From: Proteiniclasticum ruminis DSM 24773
GTDB lineage: Bacteria > Bacillota > Clostridia > Clostridiales > Clostridiaceae
Assembly (NCBI RefSeq): GCF_000701905.1
Contig: NZ_JNKC01000009.1
Span: 1-64,000 of the forward strand
Direction of reading: 5' to 3'
DNA length: 64,000 nucleotides
Shown here one piece after another: positions 27,601 to 36,388 of this stretch. A model generated the notes under the pieces. It saw only the letters and a list, made by a program, of their open reading frames with translations. It made no database searches and was not told the DNA's origin. Positions within the stretch are counted from its first letter, which is position 1. The number at the start of each line of letters is the position of its first letter. The position numbers and the translations under genes are program-made.

Positions 27601-29169
27601 ATGACAAAACGAGAACGATTCAGTGAAGGAATCCAGAGATTCGGACGATCTCTGCTTCTTCCCATCGCCATCATGGCCCCCATGGGTATGATTCTAGGAC
27701 TGACCGGTGCCCTGGTTCAGGGGTACATGGTCGAAAGAGTGCCATTTCTAGCCAATGAGACGCTTCAGCTGATTCTGACCAGCTTACGAAGCATCGCTGA
27801 TATTATTTTTGCTAATATTCCAGTACTCTTTGCCATGGGTGTGGCCTATGGGATGTCCAGGAAGGAAAAAGGAATTTCTGTCTTTTCCTCCATCATCGCT
27901 TATCTCATTCTAAACATCACCATCAACGTTTACTTGAAAGCCACGGGAACCCTGGCGGATGCCGAAACCATGGCTCAGGTGGGTCAAGGCATGGTCCTTG
28001 GCATCCAGACCTTAAGACTGGATGTCCTTGGCGGCATCATCTCGGGTCTTATCGGTGCCTTCGCAGCAGACAAGTACTACAACAAAGAGCTTCCTGTAGC
28101 CTTTGCCTTCTTCTCTGGAAAGAAGTTTGTGCCCATGGTGAGCATTGTATGGGCCACCATTGCAGGACTCATCATTCCCTTCTTCTGGGCATATCTCACC
28201 AAGGGACTCATTGCCCTGTCCAAGGTCATTCTAGTGGGTGCGGTTGGACCATTCGTCAATGCACTGATGGTGAGGCTTCTCATTCCACTGGGTCTTCATC
28301 ATGTATGGAGTGCGCTGATCCGATTCACCCCAGCCGGAGGAACCTACGTCATTGACGGGGAAACCTTTACTGGAATCCTGCCAACCTTAAACGAAGTGCT
28401 CTTTAATCAGGGGCCTAATTCTGAAGCTTGGGAAATGCTGCCAGAACTCACCAAGTTCATGGCCCAGAACCAGATGCTGGTGACTCTTTTCATCATCCCT
28501 GCCATTGGCCTTGCCATGTATAAGAGTGCCTATGCAAAGAACAGACCTTTTGTAAAAGGGATTATCATCACCATGGTGATTACACCATTCCTTGGAAACA
28601 TCACAGAGCCTATGGAATTCTCTTTCCTTTTCATCGCACCGCTTCTTTATGTGGTGTATGTGCTTCTTGCAGGTGTAGGCGCTGTGGCGCTTTATCTCAT
28701 GGGGACTGGGGTTGGATACATAAGAGGAACCATCTTTGACTTTGCCATCTTCGGTCTCATGTATGAGAACACCAGATGGTACAACATCCTCATCGTGGGT
28801 GTGCCTCTGGCCATTGCCACGTACTTTATCTTCAAGTGGGCCATTGAGAAATATAACATTGCCACCCCAGGAAGAGAAAGTGATGAGTATGAATACAACA
28901 ACCTCATTAAGGAAAAGCGTTATGGAGAAGTGGCGAAGATTGTCATTGAAGCCATCGGTGGATCTTCTAACATTGTCAACGTGGACAACTGCGTCACAAG
29001 GCTTCGTATTGACCTGAAGGACATGAATCTGGTGAACAAGGAAAGGCTGAAAGACTCCGGCACCTCCGGAATCTTCTTCCCCATGAAAAACCACATCCAC
29101 ATCGTCTTCGGACCCAATGTGGAATTTGTGAAGAACGCTGTTACAGACGAACTGAAGATGATCAGCTAA
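27601..29169 (+). CDS. PTS sugar transporter EIICB, glucose/alpha-glucoside family
   Basis: A 522-residue membrane permease that takes up and phosphorylates a sugar. The EIIC domain (residues 1-about 420) has about ten hydrophobic segments and the GNITEPMEFSFLFIAPLLY sugar-site motif; the C-terminal EIIB domain has the phospho-Cys464 in NCVTRLRIDLKD. No EIIA domain is fused or encoded nearby, so it must borrow a EIIA from elsewhere. The ATG at 27601 has GAGGTG seven bases upstream. Linkage to a GH4 phospho-alpha-glucosidase suggests maltose, isomaltose or another alpha-glucoside as substrate. Confidence 0.9.
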   Translation: MTKRERFSEGIQRFGRSLLLPIAIMAPMGMILGLTGALVQGYMVERVPFLANETLQLILTSLRSIADIIFANIPVLFAMGVAYGMSRKEKGISVFSSIIAYLILNITINVYLKATGTLADAETMAQVGQGMVLGIQTLRLDVLGGIISGLIGAFAADKYYNKELPVAFAFFSGKKFVPMVSIVWATIAGLIIPFFWAYLTKGLIALSKVILVGAVGPFVNALMVRLLIPLGLHHVWSALIRFTPAGGTYVIDGETFTGILPTLNEVLFNQGPNSEAWEMLPELTKFMAQNQMLVTLFIIPAIGLAMYKSAYAKNRPFVKGIIITMVITPFLGNITEPMEFSFLFIAPLLYVVYVLLAGVGAVALYLMGTGVGYIRGTIFDFAIFGLMYENTRWYNILIVGVPLAIATYFIFKWAIEKYNIATPGRESDEYEYNNLIKEKRYGEVAKIVIEAIGGSSNIVNVDNCVTRLRIDLKDMNLVNKERLKDSGTSGIFFPMKNHIHIVFGPNVEFVKNAVTDELKMIS

Positions 29170-29189
29170 AGGGGGTCTCCCCTTTAGCT
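29164..29189 (+). repeat. Intercistronic hairpin between EIICB and GH4 genes
   Basis: A perfect 11-bp stem (AGCTAAAGGGG / CCCCTTTAGCT) with a GTCT loop, starting in the EIICB stop region. There is no T tract, so it probably affects mRNA processing or stability, not termination. Confidence 0.65.
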
Positions 29190-29215
29190 CCTTTAAAAAG
29201 AAGGAGGAAATTACC

Positions 29216-30553
29216 ATGAGAAAGAACCCTGTGATTACCATAGCGGGCGCTGGAAGCCTTCGGATTCCTGCCCTTATTGGCAGTCTCATTTATTATAAGG
29301 AAACGCTGCCCGTAGAAAAAATCATACTCTTTGACATTGATGAAGAAAGGCTGGAAAGAGTGAAAGCCTACATCGATCTCACCCTCAAGGAGTACTACAG
29401 TGAGGCGGAAGTGCTGTTCACAACCAAAGAAGAGGAAGCCTATAAAGACACAGACTATGTCCTCTGCAACATGAGAGTGGGTGTGGACACCATGAGAAGT
29501 GTGGATGAGAAGATTCCTCTAAAGTATGGCCTGGTGGGTCAGGAAACCTGCGGTCCTGGCGGCTTCTCCTATGGTATGCGGTCCATCGGTGCCATGATCG
29601 ATATGGTGAATACCGTGAGAAAGTATTCCAAAGACACCTGGATCCTCAACTACACAAACCCTGCCGCCATCGTGGCGGTGGCGCTGGATAAGGTCTTCCC
29701 AGAAGACAAACGCATCATGAACATCTGTGACCAGCCTTACTCCATGATCAAGTCCTTTGCGAAAATTCTAGGCGAGGATATGTATGATCTGGAGCCCAGA
29801 TACTTTGGTCTCAACCACTTTGGCTGGTTCACCTCTCTAAAGAACGTAAAGACTGGCGAAGAGCTTCTGCCAAAGCTTAAAGATTATCTTATGGGTCATG
29901 AGTTCAAGCCATTTAACGCAGAGCAAAGAGACCCCTCCTGGCTGAAGACCTATAAGAACGTCAACAAGCTCATGCAGTTCTTCCCGGAATATGTGCCAAA
30001 CACTTATCTTCAGTACTACTTCTTTGCAGAAGAAATCGTGAAGGATTCCGATCCGAACTTTACTAGGGTAGATGAAGCGAAGCTGGGCCGGGAGAAAAAG
30101 GTTCTGGACATTCTGAAAAAAGCGGGTGAGCAGGGAAACCTCACAGACATTCCGCTGATGCAGGGGGAAGTCTTTGGAAACCTCATGGTGGAAGTGGTGG
30201 ACTCCATCCACAATGACCTCAATAAAGTTTTTGTGGTCATCGGAAGAAATGGAGACCTTATTCCAAACCTTCCAGAAGACGCCATGGTGGAGCTGGCCTC
30301 TTACCTTGGAAAAGAGGGAGCGAAGATGATTCCATATGGAGAGGTGAAACCTTTCTATAAAGGGCTCATTGAAGGTCAGTATGCCTATGAGAAGCTCACG
30401 GTGGAGAGCTACCTAGAAAAAGACTACACCAAAGCACTCCAGGCGCTGACTTTAAATCGGTCCATCGTGGATCCTGTAAAGGCGAAGCTGGTGCTGGATG
30501 ATCTCATGGACCACAGTGCAGACTACTGGACTTTAGAGAAAAAAGAGCTGTAG
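29216..30553 (+). CDS. Family 4 glycoside hydrolase, 6-phospho-alpha-glucosidase type
   Basis: A 445-residue NAD+- and metal-dependent GH4 enzyme that hydrolyses phosphorylated disaccharides by an oxidation-elimination route. Seen: the NAD-binding GAGSLRIPAL near residues 10-20, DYVLCNMRVG, GQETCGPGG, LNYTNPAA, the metal Cys171 in NICDQP and His201 in LNHFGWFTS. The sequence follows the GlvA/MalH (maltose-6'-phosphate hydrolase) pattern closely; the usual CDMP signature reads CDQP here. It acts directly after the EIICB-catalysed uptake step. AAGGAGG supports the start. A terminator follows. Confidence 0.88.
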   Translation: MRKNPVITIAGAGSLRIPALIGSLIYYKETLPVEKIILFDIDEERLERVKAYIDLTLKEYYSEAEVLFTTKEEEAYKDTDYVLCNMRVGVDTMRSVDEKIPLKYGLVGQETCGPGGFSYGMRSIGAMIDMVNTVRKYSKDTWILNYTNPAAIVAVALDKVFPEDKRIMNICDQPYSMIKSFAKILGEDMYDLEPRYFGLNHFGWFTSLKNVKTGEELLPKLKDYLMGHEFKPFNAEQRDPSWLKTYKNVNKLMQFFPEYVPNTYLQYYFFAEEIVKDSDPNFTRVDEAKLGREKKVLDILKKAGEQGNLTDIPLMQGEVFGNLMVEVVDSIHNDLNKVFVVIGRNGDLIPNLPEDAMVELASYLGKEGAKMIPYGEVKPFYKGLIEGQYAYEKLTVESYLEKDYTKALQALTLNRSIVDPVKAKLVLDDLMDHSADYWTLEKKEL

Positions 30554-30594
30554 GAGATCATAGAAACGAAAAACAAAAAGAGCTGAAAATGATG

Positions 30595-30623
30595 GAAACC
30601 CCCAAGGCCTTGGGGGTTTCTTC
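30595..30623 (+). terminator. Rho-independent terminator after the GH4 gene
   Basis: GAAACCCCCAAGG/CCTTGGGGGTTTC, a 26-bp perfect palindrome, then TTCC. Confidence 0.6.
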
Positions 30624-30666
30624 CTAAAGAATTTGATATACTGGAGAAAGGAGGTGCATGAAATAG

Positions 30667-31440
30667 ATGAAACTGGAAAGACTCACAGGTTCCTACGGAC
30701 AGCTCAGCAGCTTGGAGAAGAAGGTGGTGGAGTTCATGGCGTCTTCGCCTGAAGAGGTGGTGAAGATGACCGCCAGGGATCTTTCGGAAAAACTCTTCAT
30801 CTCTAAAACCACCATCATCAATCTGTGTAAAAAATTGGGCTTTGAGGGCTATACGGAGCTGAAATATTATCTCAAAAGTTCTTCTGAAGACGAAAAGAAG
30901 GCATGGAAGGAAAAAGAGGAAGTGTCTTTTTCCGAGATTCTCCGGGATCTTCGGGAGGAAGCGGAAAAGACCTTGGATCTTCAGAAAGAGGAGAATGTGT
31001 CAAAGATGTCCGAGATTCTCCAGTCTGCAAGAACCGTCTATGTGGTGGCAAGAGGAGCCTCCAAACCCTTTGGGAGTTATCTGAACACAAGGCTCGCCAT
31101 GCTGAAAATAAGGACTATTTTCGTGGATGACTTCAATCTCATCGACAACATCAAAGACCATATAGAGCCCGATGAAGCGGTGCTTCTTCTTTCCTTATCC
31201 GGCAACACCAAAAGGATCCTCGATATTGCCAAAGGGGCGAGAATCCGTGGAGCCAAGGTGCTGGTGATCACTGGCTTTTCGGACAACAAAGTGGAAAAGT
31301 ATGCAGACAGCGTGCTGTATGCCTATGCCAAAACCACAGATACAGAAGTTAATGATCTTATATCCAGAGTGGGCATGCACCTGACCCTCCAGATTCTCTT
31401 AACGTATACGCAGAAACTGCTGGAGAAAAGGAGAGTTTGA
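30667..31440 (+). CDS. RpiR family transcriptional regulator (HTH + SIS)
   Basis: A 257-residue regulator: N-terminal HTH_6 domain (about residues 1-77; ARDLSEKLFISKTTIINLCKKLGFEGYTELKYYL) and a C-terminal SIS phosphosugar-binding domain (about 105-240; VYVVARGASKPFGSYL, LLLSLSGNTKRILDIAKGAR). RpiR proteins sense a sugar phosphate and control sugar catabolic genes, so it probably controls this cluster. AGGAGGTG lies ten bases before the ATG; a closer ATG at 30659 opens a two-codon frame. One base separates its stop from the deacetylase start. Confidence 0.88.
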   Translation: MKLERLTGSYGQLSSLEKKVVEFMASSPEEVVKMTARDLSEKLFISKTTIINLCKKLGFEGYTELKYYLKSSSEDEKKAWKEKEEVSFSEILRDLREEAEKTLDLQKEENVSKMSEILQSARTVYVVARGASKPFGSYLNTRLAMLKIRTIFVDDFNLIDNIKDHIEPDEAVLLLSLSGNTKRILDIAKGARIRGAKVLVITGFSDNKVEKYADSVLYAYAKTTDTEVNDLISRVGMHLTLQILLTYTQKLLEKRRV

Positions 31441-31441
31441 C

Positions 31442-32641
31442 ATGATCATTCGTTCTAGAAACATATATACAGAAAAAGGCGTTGTGGATGGATTCCTCAA
31501 GGTAGAGAATGGCAGAATTGTATTTATTGGTGAAGATATCAAGGGGGAAGGCTTTCTTGATTATGGCGACAGCCATATCATTCCAGGCTTTTTGGACCTT
31601 CATGTTCATGGATTTGGCACAGGATCCTTCTGGTATGAAAAGACCGAGGAATCTCTGAACGCCATGGCGAGAAGCATGGTGAAAGAAGGAGTCACCACCT
31701 TTCTTGGTACCACGGGCACCGATGATCTGGAAGAGATTAAAGAAAGCCTGGTGGAAGCAAAAAAAGCGGTAAAGAACTGGACACCAGAAAAAGGATCCAG
31801 AATCCTTGGCGTGCATCTGGAGGGGCCTTTCATCAATAAGGAGTTCAAGGGGATGCAGAAGGAGGAGTACTGCCTCGATCCCACCGTGGAAGTGGCAGAG
31901 GATCTTTTATCTGCCATAGGGGAAGAGCATGTGTACCTGATGACCTTAGCGCCGGAGCTGCCTGGTGCGGAGGAGGTTATAAAGTATCTTCATGAGAAGA
32001 AGGTCCAGATCAGTATTGGCCACAGTGCTGCAGAACTGGAAGACATCGGAAGGCTCAAGGGCTACGGCCTTGGAGGCGTCACCCATATGTACAGTGGTAT
32101 GCGGGGCTTTCATCACAGAAGGCCTGGCGTGGTAGGGGCGGCCCTCTACTTTGAGGATCTCTACTGCGAGTTTGCCAAGCAGACGGGGATGACAGTGTCT
32201 CATGAAGCCTTCCGCATTGCCTACAAAGTGAAAGGGGCCAAGGGCATCATGCTGTGCACCGATTGCACGGGCCTTGCCCATGTGAAAAGTCCTTTCCATC
32301 ACTACATCCGGAAAGAAACCTATATCCCAGATGGAGAGTCTGTCCTTATCAGGAAGGATTCTGGAGAGGAGTACCGTCTGAACAGACGGGATGTGGAAGA
32401 TGTAAAAAACCTGGAGATGGGCTACTTCTCTTCGGTGAAGACCATCATGGAAAAGCACAGCATCTCCTTAGAGGAGATCATCACCATGGCTTCGGAAAAT
32501 CCAGCCAAGTACATTGGTGTCTTTAATGAGGTGGGTTCTTTGAAAGAAGGCAAGAAGGCGGATTTCCTGGTGCTGGACAATCATATGGACCTCATGGAAG
32601 TATATGTGGAAGGGGTTTCCCAAATGATCCACCAAAGCTAG
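31442..32641 (+). CDS. nagA: NagA-like N-acetylglucosamine-6-phosphate deacetylase
   Basis: A 399-residue amidohydrolase-superfamily enzyme removing acetate from GlcNAc-6-phosphate. Visible are HVHG (about 54-57), LGVHLEGPFIN with the metal Glu (about 127), SIGHSAA, GVTHMYSGM and an acidic catalytic residue in LCTDCTG, followed by the terminal EVGSLKEGKKADFLVLD. Family assignment is clear; substrate is by homology. The usual partner NagB (glucosamine-6-P deaminase) is not in this window. Co-transcribed with the RpiR gene. Confidence 0.85.
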   Translation: MIIRSRNIYTEKGVVDGFLKVENGRIVFIGEDIKGEGFLDYGDSHIIPGFLDLHVHGFGTGSFWYEKTEESLNAMARSMVKEGVTTFLGTTGTDDLEEIKESLVEAKKAVKNWTPEKGSRILGVHLEGPFINKEFKGMQKEEYCLDPTVEVAEDLLSAIGEEHVYLMTLAPELPGAEEVIKYLHEKKVQISIGHSAAELEDIGRLKGYGLGGVTHMYSGMRGFHHRRPGVVGAALYFEDLYCEFAKQTGMTVSHEAFRIAYKVKGAKGIMLCTDCTGLAHVKSPFHHYIRKETYIPDGESVLIRKDSGEEYRLNRRDVEDVKNLEMGYFSSVKTIMEKHSISLEEIITMASENPAKYIGVFNEVGSLKEGKKADFLVLDNHMDLMEVYVEGVSQMIHQS

Positions 32642-32648
32642 AACCTTA

Positions 32649-32697
32649 AAAAAAAAGTCTCTGTGAAGAATTATTTTTTCTCACAGAGGCTTTTTCT
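32649..32697 (+). terminator. Rho-independent terminator of rpiR-nagA
   Basis: AAAGTCTCTGTGA pairs with TCACAGAGGCTTTTT, which ends in a T run. Confidence 0.8.
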
Positions 32698-32735
32698 CAT
32701 CTCTAGGTTTTTTTGCTTTGAGAGAACAGGCATCA

Positions 32736-32764
32736 TAAAAGGGACTCCGTGGAATCCCTTTTGA
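32736..32764 (-). terminator. Terminator of the small membrane protein gene
   Basis: On the minus strand AAAAGGGA/TCCCTTTT with a TTTTATG tail, four bases after the stop codon at 32769. Confidence 0.6.
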
Positions 32765-32768
32765 CTGA

Positions 32769-33098
32769 TTATAATTTTCCGAAATAGGTTATTGTATGAA
32801 GGGTGGTGTCGATGGTGAAGTATACCAAAAGAATCATGGCAAACACCACAAGCAGGATCTGAAGATTTTCGGTCCCTGTTCTGTTTTTCTTTTCTTTGAA
32901 AGTACCGATGATCAGAAGGATGCCCATTACGAGAAGAAACATACTGAAGATTATTTGGACCATTCGGAAGGAAATATAGGCTGCTGGAATGGTTCTCAGT
33001 TTTTCATTGTTGTTTAGAGCAATGAGAGCGATAAAAATAACGCTGAAGAGCAGCTGGTATAGAGGGCTTCGTTTCTTTTTCTCAAATAAGTTGGCCAT
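32769..33098 (-). CDS. Small three-helix membrane protein, unknown function
   Basis: A 109-residue protein with a basic N-terminus (EKKKRSPLYQ) and three predicted membrane helices (about residues 14-30, 44-66 and 81-104). No known family recognised. GGAGG eight bases before the ATG and its own terminator support a real gene. It stands alone between two catabolic clusters and faces away from frl. Confidence 0.75.
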   Translation of the reverse strand: MANLFEKKKRSPLYQLLFSVIFIALIALNNNEKLRTIPAAYISFRMVQIIFSMFLLVMGILLIIGTFKEKKNRTGTENLQILLVVFAMILLVYFTIDTTLHTITYFGKL

Positions 33099-33254
33099 GA
33101 ATCATACCTCCAAGAAATTAAATTTGTATTTTTCAAAATTTAATAAAGACACTTAATTCTACTTTATTATATATTGTGATACTACTATAGTCTAGAAGTT
33201 TCAGGGTTTATATTGTTGTATATCTTCATCTGTTCTCTTCTTTTGGTTTCTAAG

Positions 33255-33432
33255 GGAGAAAGAAGAAGATAGGCTCTTATCAAAGAGGGAGGCCTTTCTC
33301 AAAATGTACATAACTATTAGAAGAGATAGAAGCATGGCGCTTGTGACAATTAAAATATGCTTGATTTGAAAGAGTTCCAGAATACCGAGGTAGTTGCCAG
33401 AGAGTGTGGGATGCTGTTGAAGTGATGTTTTG
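33255..33432 (+). pseudogene. Decayed relic of the 5' end of a pucR paralogue
   Basis: By eye this stretch aligns with 39960-40140, the leader and first codons of the intact pucR gene. Matching blocks include ATGTACATAA, GATAGAAG, ATGGC-CT-GTGACAATT and GTTCCAGAAT. The relic would start MALVTIK like the intact MALVTIE, but hits a stop after eleven codons and has lost the GGGGG ribosome site. Beyond about 33430 no match is visible. It shows that a second PucR gene once stood just upstream of frl. Confidence 0.7.
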
Positions 33433-33920
33433 TTGTGTTAAAAAACAATATAATAACATATATAATATAGGTATAGAATAATGAAAGATAATTAGAAGTT
33501 GTATCTCATGAGTTTAATAATCATAAATATCATAAATAACATAAAAAATTGGAAGGAAAGTTTGAAAGAGTAACATTCTTTTCGGATGTTCATAGCATTA
33601 TTAAAAATTAGTTTTACATATTATCATATACGACGTACTACTTCATAGAAGAAAACATAGTATAATAGTTTCATTATCAAAATAATAAAAAGAAAGTAGA
33701 TTAAATCATAGGTTGTTTAAGGGATTTCCGCAAAACTGAAACTAAAGAGTACTTTAATATAAATTGTTAAAATAGTCGCAATAATTAAAATAAATAACAA
33801 ATCATAAATTATAGTTATAACCCCTCCGTGGTAGATGATAAAATGATAGATAAGATTGAGATATTTTAATTAAATCATAAATGTAATCGATTATCCAATA
33901 TAATTAGATAAAGATTGGTG
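33433..33920. other. AT-rich non-coding stretch upstream of frl
   Basis: Very AT-rich compared with both flanks, full of short stop-laden frames. I see no gene, RNA or clear repeat. It is probably decayed DNA continuing from the pucR relic, possibly the remains of the rest of that locus. Confidence 0.6.
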
Positions 33921-33972
33921 TTGACTTATGATGTCATAAGATGTACTATCTTGGCAAGACATCATATGATGT
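33921..33972 (+). promoter_or_regulatory. frl operon promoter with two palindromic operators
   Basis: TTGACT (33921-33926), exact 17-bp spacer, TACTAT (33944-33949). One palindrome (CTTATGA-TG-TCATAAG, 33925-33940) overlaps the -35 box and spacer. A second, perfect 14-bp palindrome (ACATCATATGATGT, 33959-33972) lies just after the expected transcription start. The segment CATAAGATGTACTA (33935-33948) recurs as CATAAGATGTAGTA just downstream of the -10 box of frlR, which suggests binding by the GntR-family FrlR. Confidence 0.65.
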
Positions 33973-33998
33973 TATAAAGAGATCTAGGAGGTACATGT

Positions 33999-34973
33999 AT
34001 GAAAGTTGAACATCAGGAACAAATCTCAAAAGTGGTGAATGCAGTAAAAGCCACGGAAGTTAAAAACTTCTTCTTTGTCGGCTGCGGAGGTTCTAAGGCT
34101 GCTCTTGGACCTGGAGAGTATTTTTTCTCCAGAGAGCTGGAATTGCCAAGCAAGGTCTATACATCCAATGAATTTATTCATATGAATCCTAAAGGGCTTG
34201 GAAAAGGCAGTGTGGTGATTACCAGATCTCACAGCGGCACGACACCTGAAACGGTAGAAGCAACAAAGTTCGCAAGAGCAAAAGGGGCTTTAACGATTGC
34301 TATCTCTATGGATACAGAATCACCACTATGCAAGGAAGCGGAGTATGTTATTCATTATAACTACAAAGATGGTTCTGATGCAGTGGATGGCGACACAGGA
34401 ATGTACTATGCACTAGTTTTCAATCTTCTGAATGCGCTGACACCTCATGAGAAATTTGACAGAGTATTAAATGCTCTAAATAATCTGGAAACCCTTTTAA
34501 ATGTGAACAAAGAGAAGTTCATGGATGCTGCTTTCAGCTTTGGGAAGAGAAATAAAAGAGAGAAACTCATCTATACGATGGCTTCCGGCGCATACTTTGA
34601 TCAGGCATACTCTTTCACCAGTTGTCTTTTAATGGAAATGCTTTGGATTCACTCCAATGCTATTCACGCAGGAGAGTTCTTCCATGGACCCTTTGAAGTG
34701 ACAGACTATGATGTACCATTCCTTATCATCAATGGTGAAGGAGCTACAAGACCTTTAGATGAAAGAGCAATTGCATTTGCGAAGAAGTTCAGTGACAATG
34801 TGGAAGTGGTAGATATGAAAGAACTTCTTTTACCAGGGGTAGAAGAAGATCTAAAAGAGTTCCTTGCTCCCGCAGTATCTGGAGCGGTGATGAGGCTCTA
34901 TGCAGATGGTCTCGCAGAACATACCGGACATCCGCTGTCAGTCAGAAGATACATGTGGAAGATGGAATACTAA
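33999..34973 (+). CDS. frlB: Fructosamine (fructoselysine) 6-phosphate deglycase FrlB
   Basis: A 324-residue double-SIS isomerase-like enzyme that splits phosphorylated Amadori products such as fructoselysine-6-P to glucose-6-P and the free amino acid. It follows B. subtilis FrlB closely: FFFVGCGGSKAAL, VITRSHSGTTPETVEA, IYTMASGAYFDQAYS, MLWIHSNAIHAGEFFHGPFE and the C-terminal LSVRRYMWKMEY. Gene order frlB-O-N-M-D equals that of B. subtilis. The start at 33999 has AGGAGGT (33986-33992) six bases before it; ATG 33995 is out of frame. Confidence 0.93.
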   Translation: MKVEHQEQISKVVNAVKATEVKNFFFVGCGGSKAALGPGEYFFSRELELPSKVYTSNEFIHMNPKGLGKGSVVITRSHSGTTPETVEATKFARAKGALTIAISMDTESPLCKEAEYVIHYNYKDGSDAVDGDTGMYYALVFNLLNALTPHEKFDRVLNALNNLETLLNVNKEKFMDAAFSFGKRNKREKLIYTMASGAYFDQAYSFTSCLLMEMLWIHSNAIHAGEFFHGPFEVTDYDVPFLIINGEGATRPLDERAIAFAKKFSDNVEVVDMKELLLPGVEEDLKEFLAPAVSGAVMRLYADGLAEHTGHPLSVRRYMWKMEY

Positions 34974-35020
34974 ACAAAAGATAAGGGTACCTAAAAATAA
35001 AAATAAGGGAGTGAAAATAA

Positions 35021-36316
35021 ATGAAAAAGAAAATAGCCATGTTTTTAGCGGCAGCACTTCTTCTTCCAACACTGGCAGCATGTAGTTCAGGCACTAGTGA
35101 AGAACCGAATACTCCAGGGGAGACCCCTTCTGGAAAAGATGAAGTTGTCATTGATTTTTTCCATAGATGGCCAAATGAACCCAGAAAATCTTTCTATGAT
35201 CAGAAAGCAAAAGAGTTCATGGATGCCAATCCTCATGTTAAAATCAATATTGATGCTGTACTCAATGACAGCTATAAAGAGAAAATCCGTGTGTTAATAT
35301 CCAATGATGATTTACCAGATATCTTCACCTCATGGTCTGATTCCTTTGCTCAGAATCTTGTATCTTCTGATAGAATCCAGCCTCTTAATGAGATTTTGGA
35401 TGCTGATAAAGCATGGAAAGATAGTATCATTGAGTCTCAGTTCTCTGGGTTTACCTTTGATGATACCGTATATGGAATTCCATTCACCATTGATGGTAAA
35501 GCTTTCTTCTATAACAAGACTATTTTCGAAGAGAACAATTTATCTGCTCCTAAAACTTACAGTGAATTTGTAGATGTTCTGAAGAAACTGCAAGAAGCTG
35601 GATGGGAATCACCAATTGTGGAAGGTCTGACCAATGCTTGGGCAATCTCACATTATATGGGCACAATATTTCAAAGAGTGTTGGATCCTGCTGTAACGAC
35701 GAAAGACTATAATGTTGCCACTGGAGAATTTACTGATCCTGGATATATCAGAGGTCTTGAGATTTTCAAAGAGCTCACAGAGTATATGGGTGAAACAGCA
35801 ACAGCCATTGACCACGAAACAGCAAGAAATATGTTTATTGCTGGTGAAGTGCCCATCGTATACATGCAGTTTGCTGAAGTTAAAATGGTGGAAGACGGCA
35901 GTGATGTAGAATTCGGATTCTTTAACTTTCCAGAAATAGAAGGAGGAAAGGGAGACAAGGATGCACTTACCGGAGCGCCAGAAGGGTGGATGATCAGTAA
36001 GAACGCACCTCAGGAAGCAGTAGACTTTCTGAAGTTCCTTACATCCAAAGAGACAGCTTATGAGTTTACAAAAACGGATGGACAGCTGAATGCGATAATT
36101 GGTGGAGTTGATGAAACAAACACATCAGCATTTAGAATGGAGGCATATGAAATCGTCAATAGTGCTTCAGCGACAGCGCCTTGGTTTGATAATGCAGTCA
36201 ACATCAATATCGCAGACATCTTTATGAGAGGTGGACAGAATCTCGCCATTGGTGAGCAGACGCCGGAAGATATCATGAAGGATGTACAAGCGGAAGCCGA
36301 AAGATTAAAAAAGTAA
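35021..36316 (+). CDS. frlO: Fructosamine ABC transporter substrate-binding lipoprotein FrlO
   Basis: A 431-residue extracellular solute-binding protein of the sugar type (SBP family 1). The lipoprotein signal peptide ends with lipobox LPTLAAC (Cys21), so it is tethered to the outer face of the membrane. Further features: VIDFFHRWPNE, GIPFTIDGKAFFYNK, MFIAGEVPIVYMQF and a C-terminal PEDIMKDVQAEAERL typical of the family. By gene order and FrlB/FrlD context it delivers fructosamines to FrlN-FrlM. A TTCG-loop hairpin follows it. Confidence 0.88.
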   Translation: MKKKIAMFLAAALLLPTLAACSSGTSEEPNTPGETPSGKDEVVIDFFHRWPNEPRKSFYDQKAKEFMDANPHVKINIDAVLNDSYKEKIRVLISNDDLPDIFTSWSDSFAQNLVSSDRIQPLNEILDADKAWKDSIIESQFSGFTFDDTVYGIPFTIDGKAFFYNKTIFEENNLSAPKTYSEFVDVLKKLQEAGWESPIVEGLTNAWAISHYMGTIFQRVLDPAVTTKDYNVATGEFTDPGYIRGLEIFKELTEYMGETATAIDHETARNMFIAGEVPIVYMQFAEVKMVEDGSDVEFGFFNFPEIEGGKGDKDALTGAPEGWMISKNAPQEAVDFLKFLTSKETAYEFTKTDGQLNAIIGGVDETNTSAFRMEAYEIVNSASATAPWFDNAVNINIADIFMRGGQNLAIGEQTPEDIMKDVQAEAERLKK

Positions 36317-36335
36317 ACATTTTTCTTCCTCTTTT

Positions 36336-36357
36336 CAAAGGCTCTTCGGAGCCTTTG
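36336..36357 (+). repeat. frlO-frlN intercistronic hairpin
   Basis: CAAAGGCTC-TTCG-GAGCCTTTG, a perfect 9-bp stem with a stable TTCG tetraloop and only three T after it. Such hairpins often stabilise the mRNA of the binding protein or partly terminate transcription, giving excess binding protein over permease. Confidence 0.65.
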
Positions 36358-36388
36358 TTTATAGGAAGTAACTGGAAGGAGAAAAGCC

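Noticed and set aside
28387-29289. 300-codon minus-strand frame across the EIICB/GH4 junction
   Set aside because: Antisense to two clear genes and composed of typical shadow sequence.
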